Shown in pieces: positions 27,206 to 35,631 of a stretch of DNA of 45,204 nucleotides. The first letter of the stretch is position 1. Every line of letters begins with the position of its first letter. The notes under the pieces are model-generated. The model did no database searches. It was given only the letters and a program-made list of their open reading frames with translations, and was not told where the DNA came from. Source of the stretch: an uncultured Erysipelotrichaceae bacterium (GTDB taxonomy: Bacteria > Bacillota_I > Bacilli_A > Erysipelotrichales > Erysipelotrichaceae); NCBI GenBank assembly GCA_944326055.1, contig CALVCT010000054.1, positions 1 to 45,204 of the forward strand, read 5' to 3'. The position numbers were made by a program, and so were the translations under genes.

Positions 27206-28240
27206 TTATTCCTCCACTACGATATCATCAAGGCTGCCATCTTGGACTTGAGTTGCTTCCATCAATACATCTGTCGTCAAGTTCTCTAAGACATTGAGGT
27301 TTTCATACATCAAAGAAAGATAGTCCTTATTGGCACCGATCTGCGATGGCGTTAGAGAGCTGAGATTAGAAAGATTGATACGTGTAAGACCCAATTCGCT
27401 CTCTAATGAATTGAAAAGCTCGATCATCTCATCTGTCATATTTGGTTCATAGGCGATATATTCTACTTCATCAGCTATGATACGCTCTTTTATAGCCGCT
27501 AGTTGCTCATCTGTTGGAAGAGCTCCATACTTTGAAAGACAGACAGGATAGATCTGAAAACCATAAGCTTTTTGCCAGTTACCGAGATTAGGTGTCATCG
27601 TGACAAAACGAATGGTTTGGTTATTGTCCTTGAGTCTTTGAGCAAGATTTTGATAAGCTGCGTCAAGAGAGATCAGGTCTTCTTTCAGTGCTTCATAATT
27701 TTCAGAAAAAACACTCGATGCTTCAACATAATTGCTCGCTAGCGTATTATAGATACGTTCAGCCATCGACAACATTCCTATCGGATCGGTCCAAAGCGCT
27801 AGATCGTTCTCATTAGTATCTACGGTGTCAAATGCACTACTATTGTAATATGGTGATTCGATGTAAGTTTCATTACCATCGACATATACGAGTGTATATC
27901 TTTGAAAGCGATATATCGCGTTGAGCTCAGACAAGTCGATGATCGTCGTTCCTGAATTCTCGATCTCATCTTCATAGATCGTTAGATAAGGCTCTAGATC
28001 GCCGATATGGAAAAAGTATAATGAATCTTTTAAAAGTTCGGCATAATCATCTCTAATATTAGCGACCTGTACGAGCTCATTCTCCTGGATCGAAACGGCC
28101 TCGATACGATCACCAGCAATCTTTTCGATGAGATATCCAACAGGATAAACAGAATATGTGACGATCGATCTAACATTTTGACAGCCAACTAATGTCAGAT
28201 TCAAAGATAAAATAACTAATAGGATCAAAATCTTTTTCAT
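27206..28240 (-). CDS. ZnuA/TroA-like metal ABC transporter substrate-binding lipoprotein homologue with lost ligands
   Basis: The 344-residue protein has a signal peptide with lipobox LVGC (lipidated Cys20) and the fold pattern of cluster A-I metal-binding proteins. Typical members bind zinc or manganese with three histidines and an acidic residue. Here only H78 (in FFHIGDLEPY) is retained. ALWTDP at about 148-153 lacks the usual histidine, and TMTPNLGNW near 214-221 has threonine where the family has histidine. No permease or ATPase gene is adjacent; the gene lies 1 base before polA and 7 bases after trmB. It may bind something other than a metal ion, or act as a chaperone-like lipoprotein. 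The family call is firm, the substrate is not known. Confidence 0.78.
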   Translation of the reverse strand: MKKILILLVILSLNLTLVGCQNVRSIVTYSVYPVGYLIEKIAGDRIEAVSIQENELVQVANIRDDYAELLKDSLYFFHIGDLEPYLTIYEDEIENSGTTIIDLSELNAIYRFQRYTLVYVDGNETYIESPYYNSSAFDTVDTNENDLALWTDPIGMLSMAERIYNTLASNYVEASSVFSENYEALKEDLISLDAAYQNLAQRLKDNNQTIRFVTMTPNLGNWQKAYGFQIYPVCLSKYGALPTDEQLAAIKERIIADEVEYIAYEPNMTDEMIELFNSLESELGLTRINLSNLSSLTPSQIGANKDYLSLMYENLNVLENLTTDVLMEATQVQDGSLDDIVVEE

Positions 28241-28247
28241 AGGACTA

Positions 28248-28868
28248 TTATACTACTTGGCCTTTCTTAAACGAAGCAAAGTATATAGGCATGCCCTTTT
28301 CAATAAACTTACTCTCATAACCAGTCAGGACATCATCATTCTCTTTACGGTGTCTGTCAGTTGAAAAAGCGACCATCTTATAGCCATGATCTAAAAATGA
28401 CATGATCGAAAAATCAAAGAATGCACTGTTATCAGTCTTGAAGACGATGAGACCATCATCCTTTAGTATTTGATCATAGATCTTAAGGAAGTTCTCATGC
28501 GTCAATCTTCTCTTTTGATAACCGCTTTTAGGCCATGGATCAGAGAATTGTAAGTAGATCCTATCAACTTTTAGTGGAACGATATCCAGGATATCTTTGA
28601 CATCAGCCAAGATGACTTTAACGTTCTTTAACTCATTAGTTTCAAATTTCTGGATCGCTTTAGCTACGCAAGTAGCTTCTTTTTCATAACCGATGAAAAG
28701 GACTTCTGGCTCTCTTATAGCACTTTGCGCAATAAAATCGCCCATTCCCATACCTAACTCCAAATAGACGCTTTTATAACCTTCTTGATTTTTTAGAGCA
28801 CCTCTTACTAGATATCTTTCTTCATTCTCTAAAAAAGGTGCTACCCATTTCTTTTTTCTTATCCTCAT
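28248..28868 (-). CDS. trmB: tRNA (guanine46-N7)-methyltransferase
   Basis: TrmB methylates G46 of tRNA with SAM. The ELGMGMGDFI SAM-binding motif and the characteristic FSDPWPKSGYQKRRLTHE motif are present, and GKIDNSAFF is represented by FKTDNSAFFDFS. The 206-residue length is normal. No Shine-Dalgarno sequence is visible before ATG 28868; the start lies 9 bases after a hairpin that ends pnp. Translation may depend on coupling or on a separate transcript. Confidence 0.94.
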   Translation of the reverse strand: MRIRKKKWVAPFLENEERYLVRGALKNQEGYKSVYLELGMGMGDFIAQSAIREPEVLFIGYEKEATCVAKAIQKFETNELKNVKVILADVKDILDIVPLKVDRIYLQFSDPWPKSGYQKRRLTHENFLKIYDQILKDDGLIVFKTDNSAFFDFSIMSFLDHGYKMVAFSTDRHRKENDDVLTGYESKFIEKGMPIYFASFKKGQVV

Positions 28869-28869
28869 A

Positions 28870-28900
28870 AGCTTATAAAAGGATGATCACTCATCCTTTT
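28870..28900 (-). terminator. hairpin at the end of pnp (possible terminator or attenuator)
   Basis: AAAAGGATGA (28877-28886) pairs with TCATCCTTTT (28891-28900); on the minus strand the loop is GTGA, a GNRA-type tetraloop. The stem overlaps the pnp stop and is followed by TTTTATAA just before the trmB ATG. Confidence 0.6.
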
Positions 28901-31100
28901 TCTTACCAAAGAACCTTACTTCACCTTTTGGTTCAGGTCTCGTTCTTTTTTCATGTCTTTCCTCATGACGATCTTCACGTCTCTTATGATCATCATCACT
29001 CTTTTCTAGGAGATCCTTAGCACTGACATTTACTCGTCCTTTATCATCGATCTCGATGACCTTGACTTTTATCGTATCACCGACCTTCAGAACATCTTCA
29101 GGTTTATCGATACGTTTATTAGAGATCTTAGAGACATGTAGTAGCGCATCTTTATTACGATAAAGTTCAACGAAAGCGCCAAACTTTTCAAGCCTTATGA
29201 CCTTGGCATCGTAGATCTCTCCGACTTGAACTTCACGGATGAGATCTTCAATGAAGTTCTTTGCCTTATCGATCATTTCACGGTCTTGATGGTAGATGAC
29301 ACATTTGCCATCATCATCGATATCGATCTTAACACCACCACATTCTTCGATAATCTGGTTGATCATCTTGCCACCAGTGCCGATGACCTCTCTGATCTTA
29401 TCTACTGGGATCATGAGTGTATCCATTTTCGGTGCATATTTTGAGACATCTGGTCTTGGCTTATCGATAGCACTGAGCATATTCTCTAAGATGAACAATC
29501 TACCTTCTTTTGCCTGTGCAAGAGCTTCTTTGAAGATATCTCGTGAAATGCCTTTGATCTTGATATCCATCTGTAAAGCCGTAATACCATCTTTAGTACC
29601 AGCTACTTTGAAGTCCATATCGCCATAATGGTCTTCCATACCTTGGATATCACTCAATATCGTATAATGTTCGCCATAAGTGATAAGTCCCATCGCAATA
29701 CCAGCGACTGGGGCTTTGATAGGTACACCAGCTGCCATCAAAGACATCGTACCAGCACAGATACTGGCTTGAGATGAAGAACCATTCGATTCTAATACTT
29801 CAGCGACAGTTCTGATAGCATAAGGGAACTCCTCTTCGCTTGGTAAGACCTGTAACAGAGCTCTTTCACCTAAGGCACCATGACCTATCTCTCTTCTTCC
29901 AGGATTACCCATCCTGCCGACTTCGCCAACAGAGTAAGGAGGGAAATTATAATGATGCATGAATCTCTTCTCTTCAACATCTGTTAGATCATCGATGATC
30001 TGATTATCACCAAGAGGGCCAAGTGTCGTTACTGACAAGACTTGCGTCTCACCACGTGTAAATAGAGCTGAACCATGTGCACGAGGTAAGAGATCGACTT
30101 GCGAATCTAATGGCCTTATCTCATTTATGGCACGGCCATCAGGTCTGATCTTTTCAACAGAGATAAGGCGACGTACTTCGCCAGCAACTATCTCTGTACA
30201 ATATTCACGTGCTTGTTTGACCGCTTTATCTTTTTCTTTATCAGAATGATATTCTAAACTCTCAAAGTGTGCAGCCATCTCATCTTCGATCTCATCGATC
30301 TTGCCATAACGTTCAAGTTTCTGCTTGATCGAAACAGCTTCCTCTAGACGAGCTTTTGCGTTCTCATCGATATAAGATCTGATCATCGGATCGATCTCAT
30401 ATAAGACGACTTCCATCTTCTCTTTACCGACTTTAGCAATTATTTCTTCTTGGAATGCACAGAGTTTTTTGATGTATTCATGTCCAAACATAAGTGCATC
30501 TAACATCACATCTTCACTAACTTCTTTTGCGCCAGCTTCGACCATATTAATAGCATCTTTCGTACCAGCGATCGTGAGGTGGATCAGCGACTTTTCTTCT
30601 TCTTCGCGAGTCGGATTGATGATATATTCACCATCGATATAACCTACGACGACACCAGCTACTGGTCCATCAAAAGGTATATTGGAAATACATAGAGCTA
30701 AAGATGAGCCAAATAAAGCAGCCATCTCTTGTGAGCGATCTTGATCGACTGACAAGACAGTATTTACTACTTGTACTTCGTTACGAAAACCATCAGCGAA
30801 TAGTGGCCTTATTGGTCTATCGATAAGACGTGCTGTGAGCGTAGCATGCTCGCTAGGACGTCCTTCTCTTCTTAAGAAACCTCCAGGTATCTTACCTACA
30901 GAGTAGAGCTTCTCTTCAAAACTTACAGTCAACGGAAAGAAATCTGTGTCTTTAGCAACCGATGAAGCTGTCGCAGTCGATAAGACGACGGTATCGTCAT
31001 ATCTGACAAGAACTGAGCCTCCTGCTTGTTTGGCGATCTCGCCTGTTTCGATAGTAAGATTCCTTCCATTTAGATCATAGTGAAATACTTCTTTTCCCAT
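28887..31100 (-). CDS. pnp: polyribonucleotide nucleotidyltransferase (PNPase)
   Basis: PNPase degrades RNA 3' to 5' using phosphate. Two RNase PH-like domains are linked by a helical segment, and then KH ([19 protein letters not shown]) and S1 ([21 protein letters not shown]) RNA-binding domains follow. [15 protein letters not shown] and the [16 protein letters not shown] motif mark the second catalytic core. The charged C-terminal tail is rich in His, Arg and Glu. The length of 737 residues is normal. It sits between yebC and trmB; RNase J is encoded in the same window at 15690-17426. Confidence 0.98.
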   Translation of the reverse strand: MGKEVFHYDLNGRNLTIETGEIAKQAGGSVLVRYDDTVVLSTATASSVAKDTDFFPLTVSFEEKLYSVGKIPGGFLRREGRPSEHATLTARLIDRPIRPLFADGFRNEVQVVNTVLSVDQDRSQEMAALFGSSLALCISNIPFDGPVAGVVVGYIDGEYIINPTREEEEKSLIHLTIAGTKDAINMVEAGAKEVSEDVMLDALMFGHEYIKKLCAFQEEIIAKVGKEKMEVVLYEIDPMIRSYIDENAKARLEEAVSIKQKLERYGKIDEIEDEMAAHFESLEYHSDKEKDKAVKQAREYCTEIVAGEVRRLISVEKIRPDGRAINEIRPLDSQVDLLPRAHGSALFTRGETQVLSVTTLGPLGDNQIIDDLTDVEEKRFMHHYNFPPYSVGEVGRMGNPGRREIGHGALGERALLQVLPSEEEFPYAIRTVAEVLESNGSSSQASICAGTMSLMAAGVPIKAPVAGIAMGLITYGEHYTILSDIQGMEDHYGDMDFKVAGTKDGITALQMDIKIKGISRDIFKEALAQAKEGRLFILENMLSAIDKPRPDVSKYAPKMDTLMIPVDKIREVIGTGGKMINQIIEECGGVKIDIDDDGKCVIYHQDREMIDKAKNFIEDLIREVQVGEIYDAKVIRLEKFGAFVELYRNKDALLHVSKISNKRIDKPEDVLKVGDTIKVKVIEIDDKGRVNVSAKDLLEKSDDDHKRREDRHEERHEKRTRPEPKGEVRFFGKKKDE

Positions 31101-31162
31101 TTCTTACTTTCTTCTTCCTTTTCTTATTCCTAAACGTCAATATGATAGCACAAATATAGATA

Positions 31163-31185
31163 CTAAAAAAGGAGATTTCTCTCCT
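31163..31185 (-). terminator. terminator of yebC
   Basis: AGGAGA (31170-31175) pairs with TCTCCT (31180-31185). On the minus strand the loop is GAAA and the stem is followed by TTTTTTAG, giving a classic intrinsic terminator overlapping the stop codon. Confidence 0.75.
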
Positions 31186-31906
31186 AGTCTAAAATGACGT
31201 TGTGGAAGACTTCTTGGACATCATCGACTTCATCTAATAGACGAAGTAATCTGTTCCACATCTCTTTATCTTCCTCTTTCGTCAATGTCACATACTCATG
31301 AGGTATCATCTTGATCGCACAGACACTGAACTCGACACCCGGAATGAGTTCTTCGATCGCTTCTTGTGCTTTATGGAAATCACTAGGCTCTGTATAGACC
31401 GTCATGATGCCATCTTCAACTTCGATATCGCTTACCTCGACTTCTTTTTCGATCAATGTCTCTAACATTTTATCTTCATCATCATAATTTAAAGACAAGA
31501 CAGCCAGATTGTCGTAGCCAAAAGATACTGAACCTTTGACTCCAAGCTTACAATGCGATTTATTGAAACAAGAATTCATTTCAGCAACAGTTCTATTCGA
31601 GTTATCAGTAAGGCAATCGATGATGATCGTCGCTCCACTAGGGCCAATTCCTTCATATCTTAAAGAATCATAGTTTTCATTTGATCCGCCTTTTGCTTTT
31701 TCGATTGCTCTTTTGATGACATCAGCAGGTACTTGGTTAGCTTTAGCTTCAGCGATCTTTCTTTTGAGACTCAAATTCATATCAGGGTCAGGAACGCCGC
31801 TCTTGGCTGCGATATACAGTTCCTTTCCATATCTTGAATATAATTTTGACTTCATTGCGGCTGTCTTAGCCATTGAGGCAGCGCGCACTTCATGTGCTCT
31901 TCCCAT
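31184..31906 (-). CDS. YebC/PmpR-family protein (translation or transcription factor)
   Basis: The 240-residue protein has the typical start MGRAHEVRAASMAKTAAM (here RAHEV in place of the usual RKWEN/HKWAN type), the FxRKIxxA-type segment YSRYGKELYIAAKSG, and the YEGIGPSGATIIIDCLTDN motif. YebC-family proteins were described as DNA-binding regulators and more recently as factors that help ribosomes at difficult sequences; I cannot tell which applies. A strong AGGAGGAG site precedes the ATG, and a TATAAT-like element lies further upstream. It appears to be a single-gene unit. Confidence 0.93.
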   Translation of the reverse strand: MGRAHEVRAASMAKTAAMKSKLYSRYGKELYIAAKSGVPDPDMNLSLKRKIAEAKANQVPADVIKRAIEKAKGGSNENYDSLRYEGIGPSGATIIIDCLTDNSNRTVAEMNSCFNKSHCKLGVKGSVSFGYDNLAVLSLNYDDEDKMLETLIEKEVEVSDIEVEDGIMTVYTEPSDFHKAQEAIEELIPGVEFSVCAIKMIPHEYVTLTKEEDKEMWNRLLRLLDEVDDVQEVFHNVILD

Positions 31907-31948
31907 TGATCTCCTCCTTATTCTTGATACAAACGCGAATATTATACA

Positions 31949-32410
31949 CTATATAGTTCTTATCAGCTCATCTAATTTTTCTAAGAACTTATCTCGATTA
32001 CTTATAAAAGGGCGCGGTGTGAAATTTTTGAGTTCCTTTATCTTCTCATTGATATCATCACCATCATTCAAGACCAAGATATGCCCTTCTTCTTTAAACT
32101 TCTTTGCGATCTCTAATTGGTGATCATTTGTATGCTCAGAGTATTTGGCAAGTCTTGGCACCGCTAAGATCTTCTTGCCTCTTTTAAGAGCTTGGATGAT
32201 CGATCCAACACCTGCGTGTGTGATGATGATATCGGCTTTATCAAGCATCATTTCAAAAGCCACTTCGTCTAGATAGTCTTTATGAGCTAATGTATCGGGA
32301 CAAGCAGTATAACCAGATTGTACGAAGATCTCTTCATCTTTTATCTTAGACAATTCCAAGATCAATCGATCAAAAGCTTTATCTTGTGTACCTAAAGTAA
32401 CAAATATCAA
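31949..32410 (-). CDS. PssE/Alg13-like glycosyltransferase catalytic subunit
   Basis: The protein matches the C-terminal half of family 28 glycosyltransferases, with IFVTLGTQDKAFDRLI at the start and ITHAGVGSIIQALKRGKKIL as the nucleotide-sugar-binding region. In two-part enzymes (Alg13 in yeast, PssE/CpsG in bacteria) this subunit supplies catalysis. The start TTG 32410 is preferred: it gives the family N-terminus, overlaps the partner gene by 4 bases, and has GGGGGTG 6 bases upstream. A TTG at 32425 is in frame. The partner gene directly upstream encodes the membrane subunit. No other polysaccharide genes are nearby, so the acceptor is unknown. Confidence 0.85.
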   Translation of the reverse strand: MIFVTLGTQDKAFDRLILELSKIKDEEIFVQSGYTACPDTLAHKDYLDEVAFEMMLDKADIIITHAGVGSIIQALKRGKKILAVPRLAKYSEHTNDHQLEIAKKFKEEGHILVLNDGDDINEKIKELKNFTPRPFISNRDKFLEKLDELIRTI

Positions 32411-32874
32411 AATAAACACCCCCAATATTCTGCTTTAGGGTATATCTCTAAAAGCTCAGGCCATTGGACGATAAACTTGTCCGCGATCTTATAGACCAGT
32501 TTTCCAGCCATCGTCGGTGTCGTGATATTAGCGAAAGTCTCAATAAAAATGACTTTCTTTTTAAACAGATGAGCGATATAACACATAGGAACAGCGGTAT
32601 GCGTGCCTGTGGTGATGATGATGTCTGGCCTTTTTTTCAAGAAGATATATAGCGAATATAAGATATTGAACATAAAGATGAAGAGATAGCGAAAAAGATG
32701 ATCCTTAGTGCCATAAGCCAATAGATAGACATCATCATATCGCTCTTTGAGATAAAGTGTCGTCTTCGTCTTTTCACTTACTAAAGTTGCATCATACTTT
32801 GAGATCAAAGGTTCAAGCTGTAATAACTCTGTAAGATGACCGCCGCCACTTGCAATAAAAAGTACTTTCTTCAT
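32407..32874 (-). CDS. PssD/Alg14-like glycosyltransferase membrane subunit
   Basis: The 155-residue protein starts KKVLFIASGGGHLTELLQL, the glycine-rich segment typical of Alg14/PssD/CpsF proteins. A hydrophobic region at about residues 63-80 could anchor it to the membrane. DIIITTGTHTAVPMCYIAHLF follows. This subunit recruits the catalytic PssE-like partner, encoded with a 4-base overlap. The ATG has no Shine-Dalgarno sequence but a full promoter whose -10 ends 8 bases upstream, so the mRNA is probably leaderless. The sugar and acceptor cannot be read from sequence. Confidence 0.85.
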   Translation of the reverse strand: MKKVLFIASGGGHLTELLQLEPLISKYDATLVSEKTKTTLYLKERYDDVYLLAYGTKDHLFRYLFIFMFNILYSLYIFLKKRPDIIITTGTHTAVPMCYIAHLFKKKVIFIETFANITTPTMAGKLVYKIADKFIVQWPELLEIYPKAEYWGCLF

Positions 32875-32882
32875 CGAGCAAG

Positions 32883-32911
32883 ATTATATAAAAATTCCCG
32901 ACTCTTGTTAA
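32883..32911 (-). promoter_or_regulatory. promoter of the PssD/PssE pair, embedded in the ptsI terminator
   Basis: On the minus strand, -35 TTAACA (32906-32911) and -10 TATAAT (32883-32888) have exactly 17-base spacing. The -35 lies in the loop of the ptsI terminator hairpin. The -10 ends 8 bases before ATG 32874. Confidence 0.75.
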
Positions 32912-32922
32912 GTCGGGAATTT
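32892..32922 (-). terminator. terminator of ptsI
   Basis: AAATTCCCGACT (32892-32903) pairs perfectly with AGTCGGGAATTT (32911-32922), a 12-base stem with a 7-base loop, directly after the ptsI stop. A T-rich run follows on the minus strand. Confidence 0.85.
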
Positions 32923-32926
32923 CATC

Positions 32927-34639
32927 TTAATTTTTAGAATCTAGATAATCTTCGACATATGCTCTGATCTCATCTTGTGATTCTAATTCGAGCACTTTAG
33001 CCGCTAGATCTTTCATCTCTTCATAGTTGAGCGATCTGATCATCTTACGTGCTGGTAAGATGCTTGGTGCAGTCATCGAGAATTCATCAAGACCAAGTCC
33101 TAGTAAGATAGGTGCTGCGATGATATCGCTAGCCAACTCACCACATACACCGCACCATTTGCCATATTTATGTGCGGCATCGATAGCTTTTTTGATCAAT
33201 GTGAGAACAGCTGGATTTAGTGGTTGATAGAGATAAGATACTTCTTTTGAACCACGGTCAGCTGCCATCGTATATTGTGTGAGGTCATTTGTTCCGATCG
33301 AGAAGAAATCTGCATACTTAGCGAATTTTTCAGCCATTATCGCGCTTGCAGGGATCTCGACCATCATACCGACTTCGATATCATCAGCAACATTGAAGCC
33401 CTCTTTGACAAGTTTCTCTCTTTCTTCTTCATAGATAGCTTTCGCTCTTTTGAATTCATCGACCGTTGCGATCATTGGGAACATGATAGCAGCCCTGCCA
33501 TATGCACTTGCTCGTAAGATGGCTCTTAATTGCGTTCTAAAGATATCTTGACGATCAAGGCATAATCTTATCGCACGATAGCCTAAGAATGGATTCAACT
33601 CTTCAGGGAACTGGAAGTAATCAAGTTTCTTATCGCCGCCAATGTCCAAAGTCCTAAAGACGACACGTTTTCCCTCCATACGTTCTAAGACAGCTTTATA
33701 TGCTTCATATTGTGTCTCTTCATCAGGGAAATCTTCTTTTGAATCCATATATAAGAATTCAGTACGATATAAGCCGACCGCTTCACCACCGTTATTGATG
33801 ACACCGTCAACATCTTTAGGTGTACCTATATTAGCAGCGATCTCGACTTTATGACCATCAAGAGAGATCGATGGTTGATCGATCAAGACTTTAAGAGCTT
33901 CTTTCTCAGCTTTGAGCTCATTGCCGCGCTTGATATAGTCTTCTTTAACATCGTCACTTGGTTCTGTAACGACATCACCACTTGTAGCATCCATAGCAAT
34001 GATCATGTCATCTGTAGTTGCATCTAAGATGCCCTTACAGCCAACGACAGCAGGTATCTCAAGTGATCGAGCCATGATCGCCGAGTGTGAAGTCCTACCA
34101 CCCTCTTCTGTACAGAATCCAATGATAAACTTCTTGTCCATCTGCGCTGTATCTGATGGTGTGAGGTCACTTGCAACGATGATGACTTCTTCATCGATAG
34201 CTGTTAGATCAGGAACTTTTAGTCCCAAAACATTGCACAAGAGTCTTTGGCCAACATCTTTGATGTCAGCAGCTCTCTCTTTGAAATACGCATCATCCAT
34301 CATCGAGAACATATTGACCATCATGTCTGTTACTTCTTTAGTAGCAAGATCAGCGTTCGATCCATCATTTATCTTAGCTTCGATCTGACCTTGATACTCT
34401 GGGTCATCAAGCATCGTTAGATGGGCATCAAAGATCTCGAGTTCTTCTGGTTTCAATTTACCTGCAGCTCTTTCTTTGATCTTTTCAATATCTGTGCGTG
34501 TCTTAGCGACAGCAGCTTTGAATGCGGCTAGTTCAGCACTAGTCTCTCCTTTTTCTTCTTTCAAGACGATCTCAGGTTGGACAAGTTTATAGACTTTTCC
34601 AACAACGATACCGCTTGAGACAGCGATTCCTTTAAGCAT
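32927..34639 (-). CDS. ptsI: PTS enzyme I (phosphoenolpyruvate-protein phosphotransferase)
   Basis: Enzyme I takes phosphate from phosphoenolpyruvate and passes it to HPr, the first step of sugar uptake by the phosphotransferase system. The phosphohistidine site is in GGRTSHSAIMARSLEIPAVVG. The PEP-binding C-terminal barrel contains YRTEFLYMD, FRTLDIGGDKKLDYF, GTNDLTQYTMAADR and the conserved cysteine in GVCGELASD. ATG 34639 begins MLKGIAVSSGIVVGK, as in the family, with GGAGTG upstream; an in-frame start at 34678 would add 13 unrelated residues. The length is 570 residues. No ptsH gene is nearby, which is unusual, as HPr is often adjacent. Confidence 0.97.
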   Translation of the reverse strand: MLKGIAVSSGIVVGKVYKLVQPEIVLKEEKGETSAELAAFKAAVAKTRTDIEKIKERAAGKLKPEELEIFDAHLTMLDDPEYQGQIEAKINDGSNADLATKEVTDMMVNMFSMMDDAYFKERAADIKDVGQRLLCNVLGLKVPDLTAIDEEVIIVASDLTPSDTAQMDKKFIIGFCTEEGGRTSHSAIMARSLEIPAVVGCKGILDATTDDMIIAMDATSGDVVTEPSDDVKEDYIKRGNELKAEKEALKVLIDQPSISLDGHKVEIAANIGTPKDVDGVINNGGEAVGLYRTEFLYMDSKEDFPDEETQYEAYKAVLERMEGKRVVFRTLDIGGDKKLDYFQFPEELNPFLGYRAIRLCLDRQDIFRTQLRAILRASAYGRAAIMFPMIATVDEFKRAKAIYEEEREKLVKEGFNVADDIEVGMMVEIPASAIMAEKFAKYADFFSIGTNDLTQYTMAADRGSKEVSYLYQPLNPAVLTLIKKAIDAAHKYGKWCGVCGELASDIIAAPILLGLGLDEFSMTAPSILPARKMIRSLNYEEMKDLAAKVLELESQDEIRAYVEDYLDSKN

Positions 34640-34707
34640 TTGATCACTCCTTCTTTCTATGCAGCTATTGTATTTCATTTTTTAGGAAACTTCAATAAAC
34701 GCTTACA

Positions 34708-34730
34708 TTCAAAAGAGAGCTTTCGCTCTC
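34708..34730 (-). terminator. terminator after the HPF operon
   Basis: GAGAGC (34715-34720) pairs with GCTCTC (34725-34730). On the minus strand it forms a stem with GAAA loop followed by TTTTG, just after the stop of the small HTH-like gene. Confidence 0.7.
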
Positions 34731-34739
34731 CTTTGTCGA

Positions 34740-35096
34740 TCATAACTTTAGCTTCTCAATAAATTCTGCATAAGCTTTAGCTTTGATACGATTATATGCT
34801 GACTTTGAGTAGAAATCGCTGTACCAATGCGGATCATAATTACCTTTGATCTCGATCGCTATGATCCTTCTTGCATCACGGCCAAGATTCTCTACTATAC
34901 TGTCGACACGATCGATCGCGATCTGTAATCGAACGATCGTTGGATGTGAGAGATCAGATAAGCCTTCATCATAAGCCAAGATCTTCAACAGACTTTCTTG
35001 GTAGAAGTCATAGACTCTTTGGATGATAGGTTTATAATCTCTTATCCTAGCTTTATAAGTCCCTTTACTTGCCTTTTTGACAGTTATATCATTCAT
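34740..35096 (-). CDS. small sigma-region-4/ArpU-like HTH protein of unknown function
   Basis: The 118-residue basic protein has a helical pattern ending in WYSDFYSKSAYNRIKAKAYAEFIEKL. This resembles the C-terminal helix-turn-helix of ArpU-type phage regulators and sigma factor region 4, where a recognition helix of the form S-x-x-x-Y-R-x-K is followed by a final helix. Small proteins of this kind are also known in Mollicutes (MG284-type, from memory). No enzyme motif is present. Its ATG overlaps the HPF stop by 8 bases, so it is co-expressed with HPF. A role in stationary-phase transcription is possible but is only inference. Confidence 0.5.
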   Translation of the reverse strand: MNDITVKKASKGTYKARIRDYKPIIQRVYDFYQESLLKILAYDEGLSDLSHPTIVRLQIAIDRVDSIVENLGRDARRIIAIEIKGNYDPHWYSDFYSKSAYNRIKAKAYAEFIEKLKL

Positions 35097-35616
35097 CTAC
35101 TTCGATAAGACCGTAGTTATTGTCAAAGCGTTTGTAGACAACTGCGATCTTATTCGCATCCGTATCTTTGTAGATAAAGAACGTGTGCGATAACATCTCC
35201 ATCTGCATGATGGCCTCATCTAAGGTCATCTCATCGGCGTAGATCCTCTTCGTCTTGACTAGAGTCTCATCTTCATTAGCTTCTTCATTTAGTGTGATGA
35301 AGTTCTCTGCTAAAGAATCTTTGTGACGACGTGAGAGCCTGGTCTTCTGTCTTCTGATCTGATCTTCAAGTTTATCGATGGCCAGATCGACTGCGGCATA
35401 GAAGTCTTCGTGCATGACTTCTGCCCTAAGTATGCCGACTTTTGTCGGTATCGTGATCTCGACTTTCTGACCATTCGGATAGACTTTAGCTACGACTCTA
35501 GCTGTCGTATCGTCATCGATCATAAAGTACTTTTTAAGGAAGCTGAGCTTCGTTTCGATCTTGTGACGCATTCCGTCAGTGATCGTGATGTTCTCACCAT
35601 ATATTTCGAATTTCAT
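35089..35616 (-). CDS. hpf: ribosome hibernation-promoting factor, long form
   Basis: HPF stops idle ribosomes by dimerising them. The N-terminal ribosome-binding domain (about residues 1-100) has the form MKFEIYGENITITDGMRHKIE and TIPTKVGILRAEV. The C-terminal domain (about 118-175), with YADEMTLDEAIMQMEMLSH and VVYKRFDNNYGLIE, is the dimerisation part found only in the long form of Firmicutes. The 175-residue length is slightly shorter than Bacillus HPF. AAAGGAAAT precedes the ATG. The next gene overlaps its stop. Confidence 0.95.
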   Translation of the reverse strand: MKFEIYGENITITDGMRHKIETKLSFLKKYFMIDDDTTARVVAKVYPNGQKVEITIPTKVGILRAEVMHEDFYAAVDLAIDKLEDQIRRQKTRLSRRHKDSLAENFITLNEEANEDETLVKTKRIYADEMTLDEAIMQMEMLSHTFFIYKDTDANKIAVVYKRFDNNYGLIEVDE

Positions 35617-35631
35617 GAGATTATTTCCTTT

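Noticed and set aside
31101-31183. A structured leader or riboswitch upstream of pnp
   Set aside because: The 83-base gap contains only the yebC terminator, a TATCAT-like -10 and a purine-rich ribosome-binding region. No further stable stem is visible.
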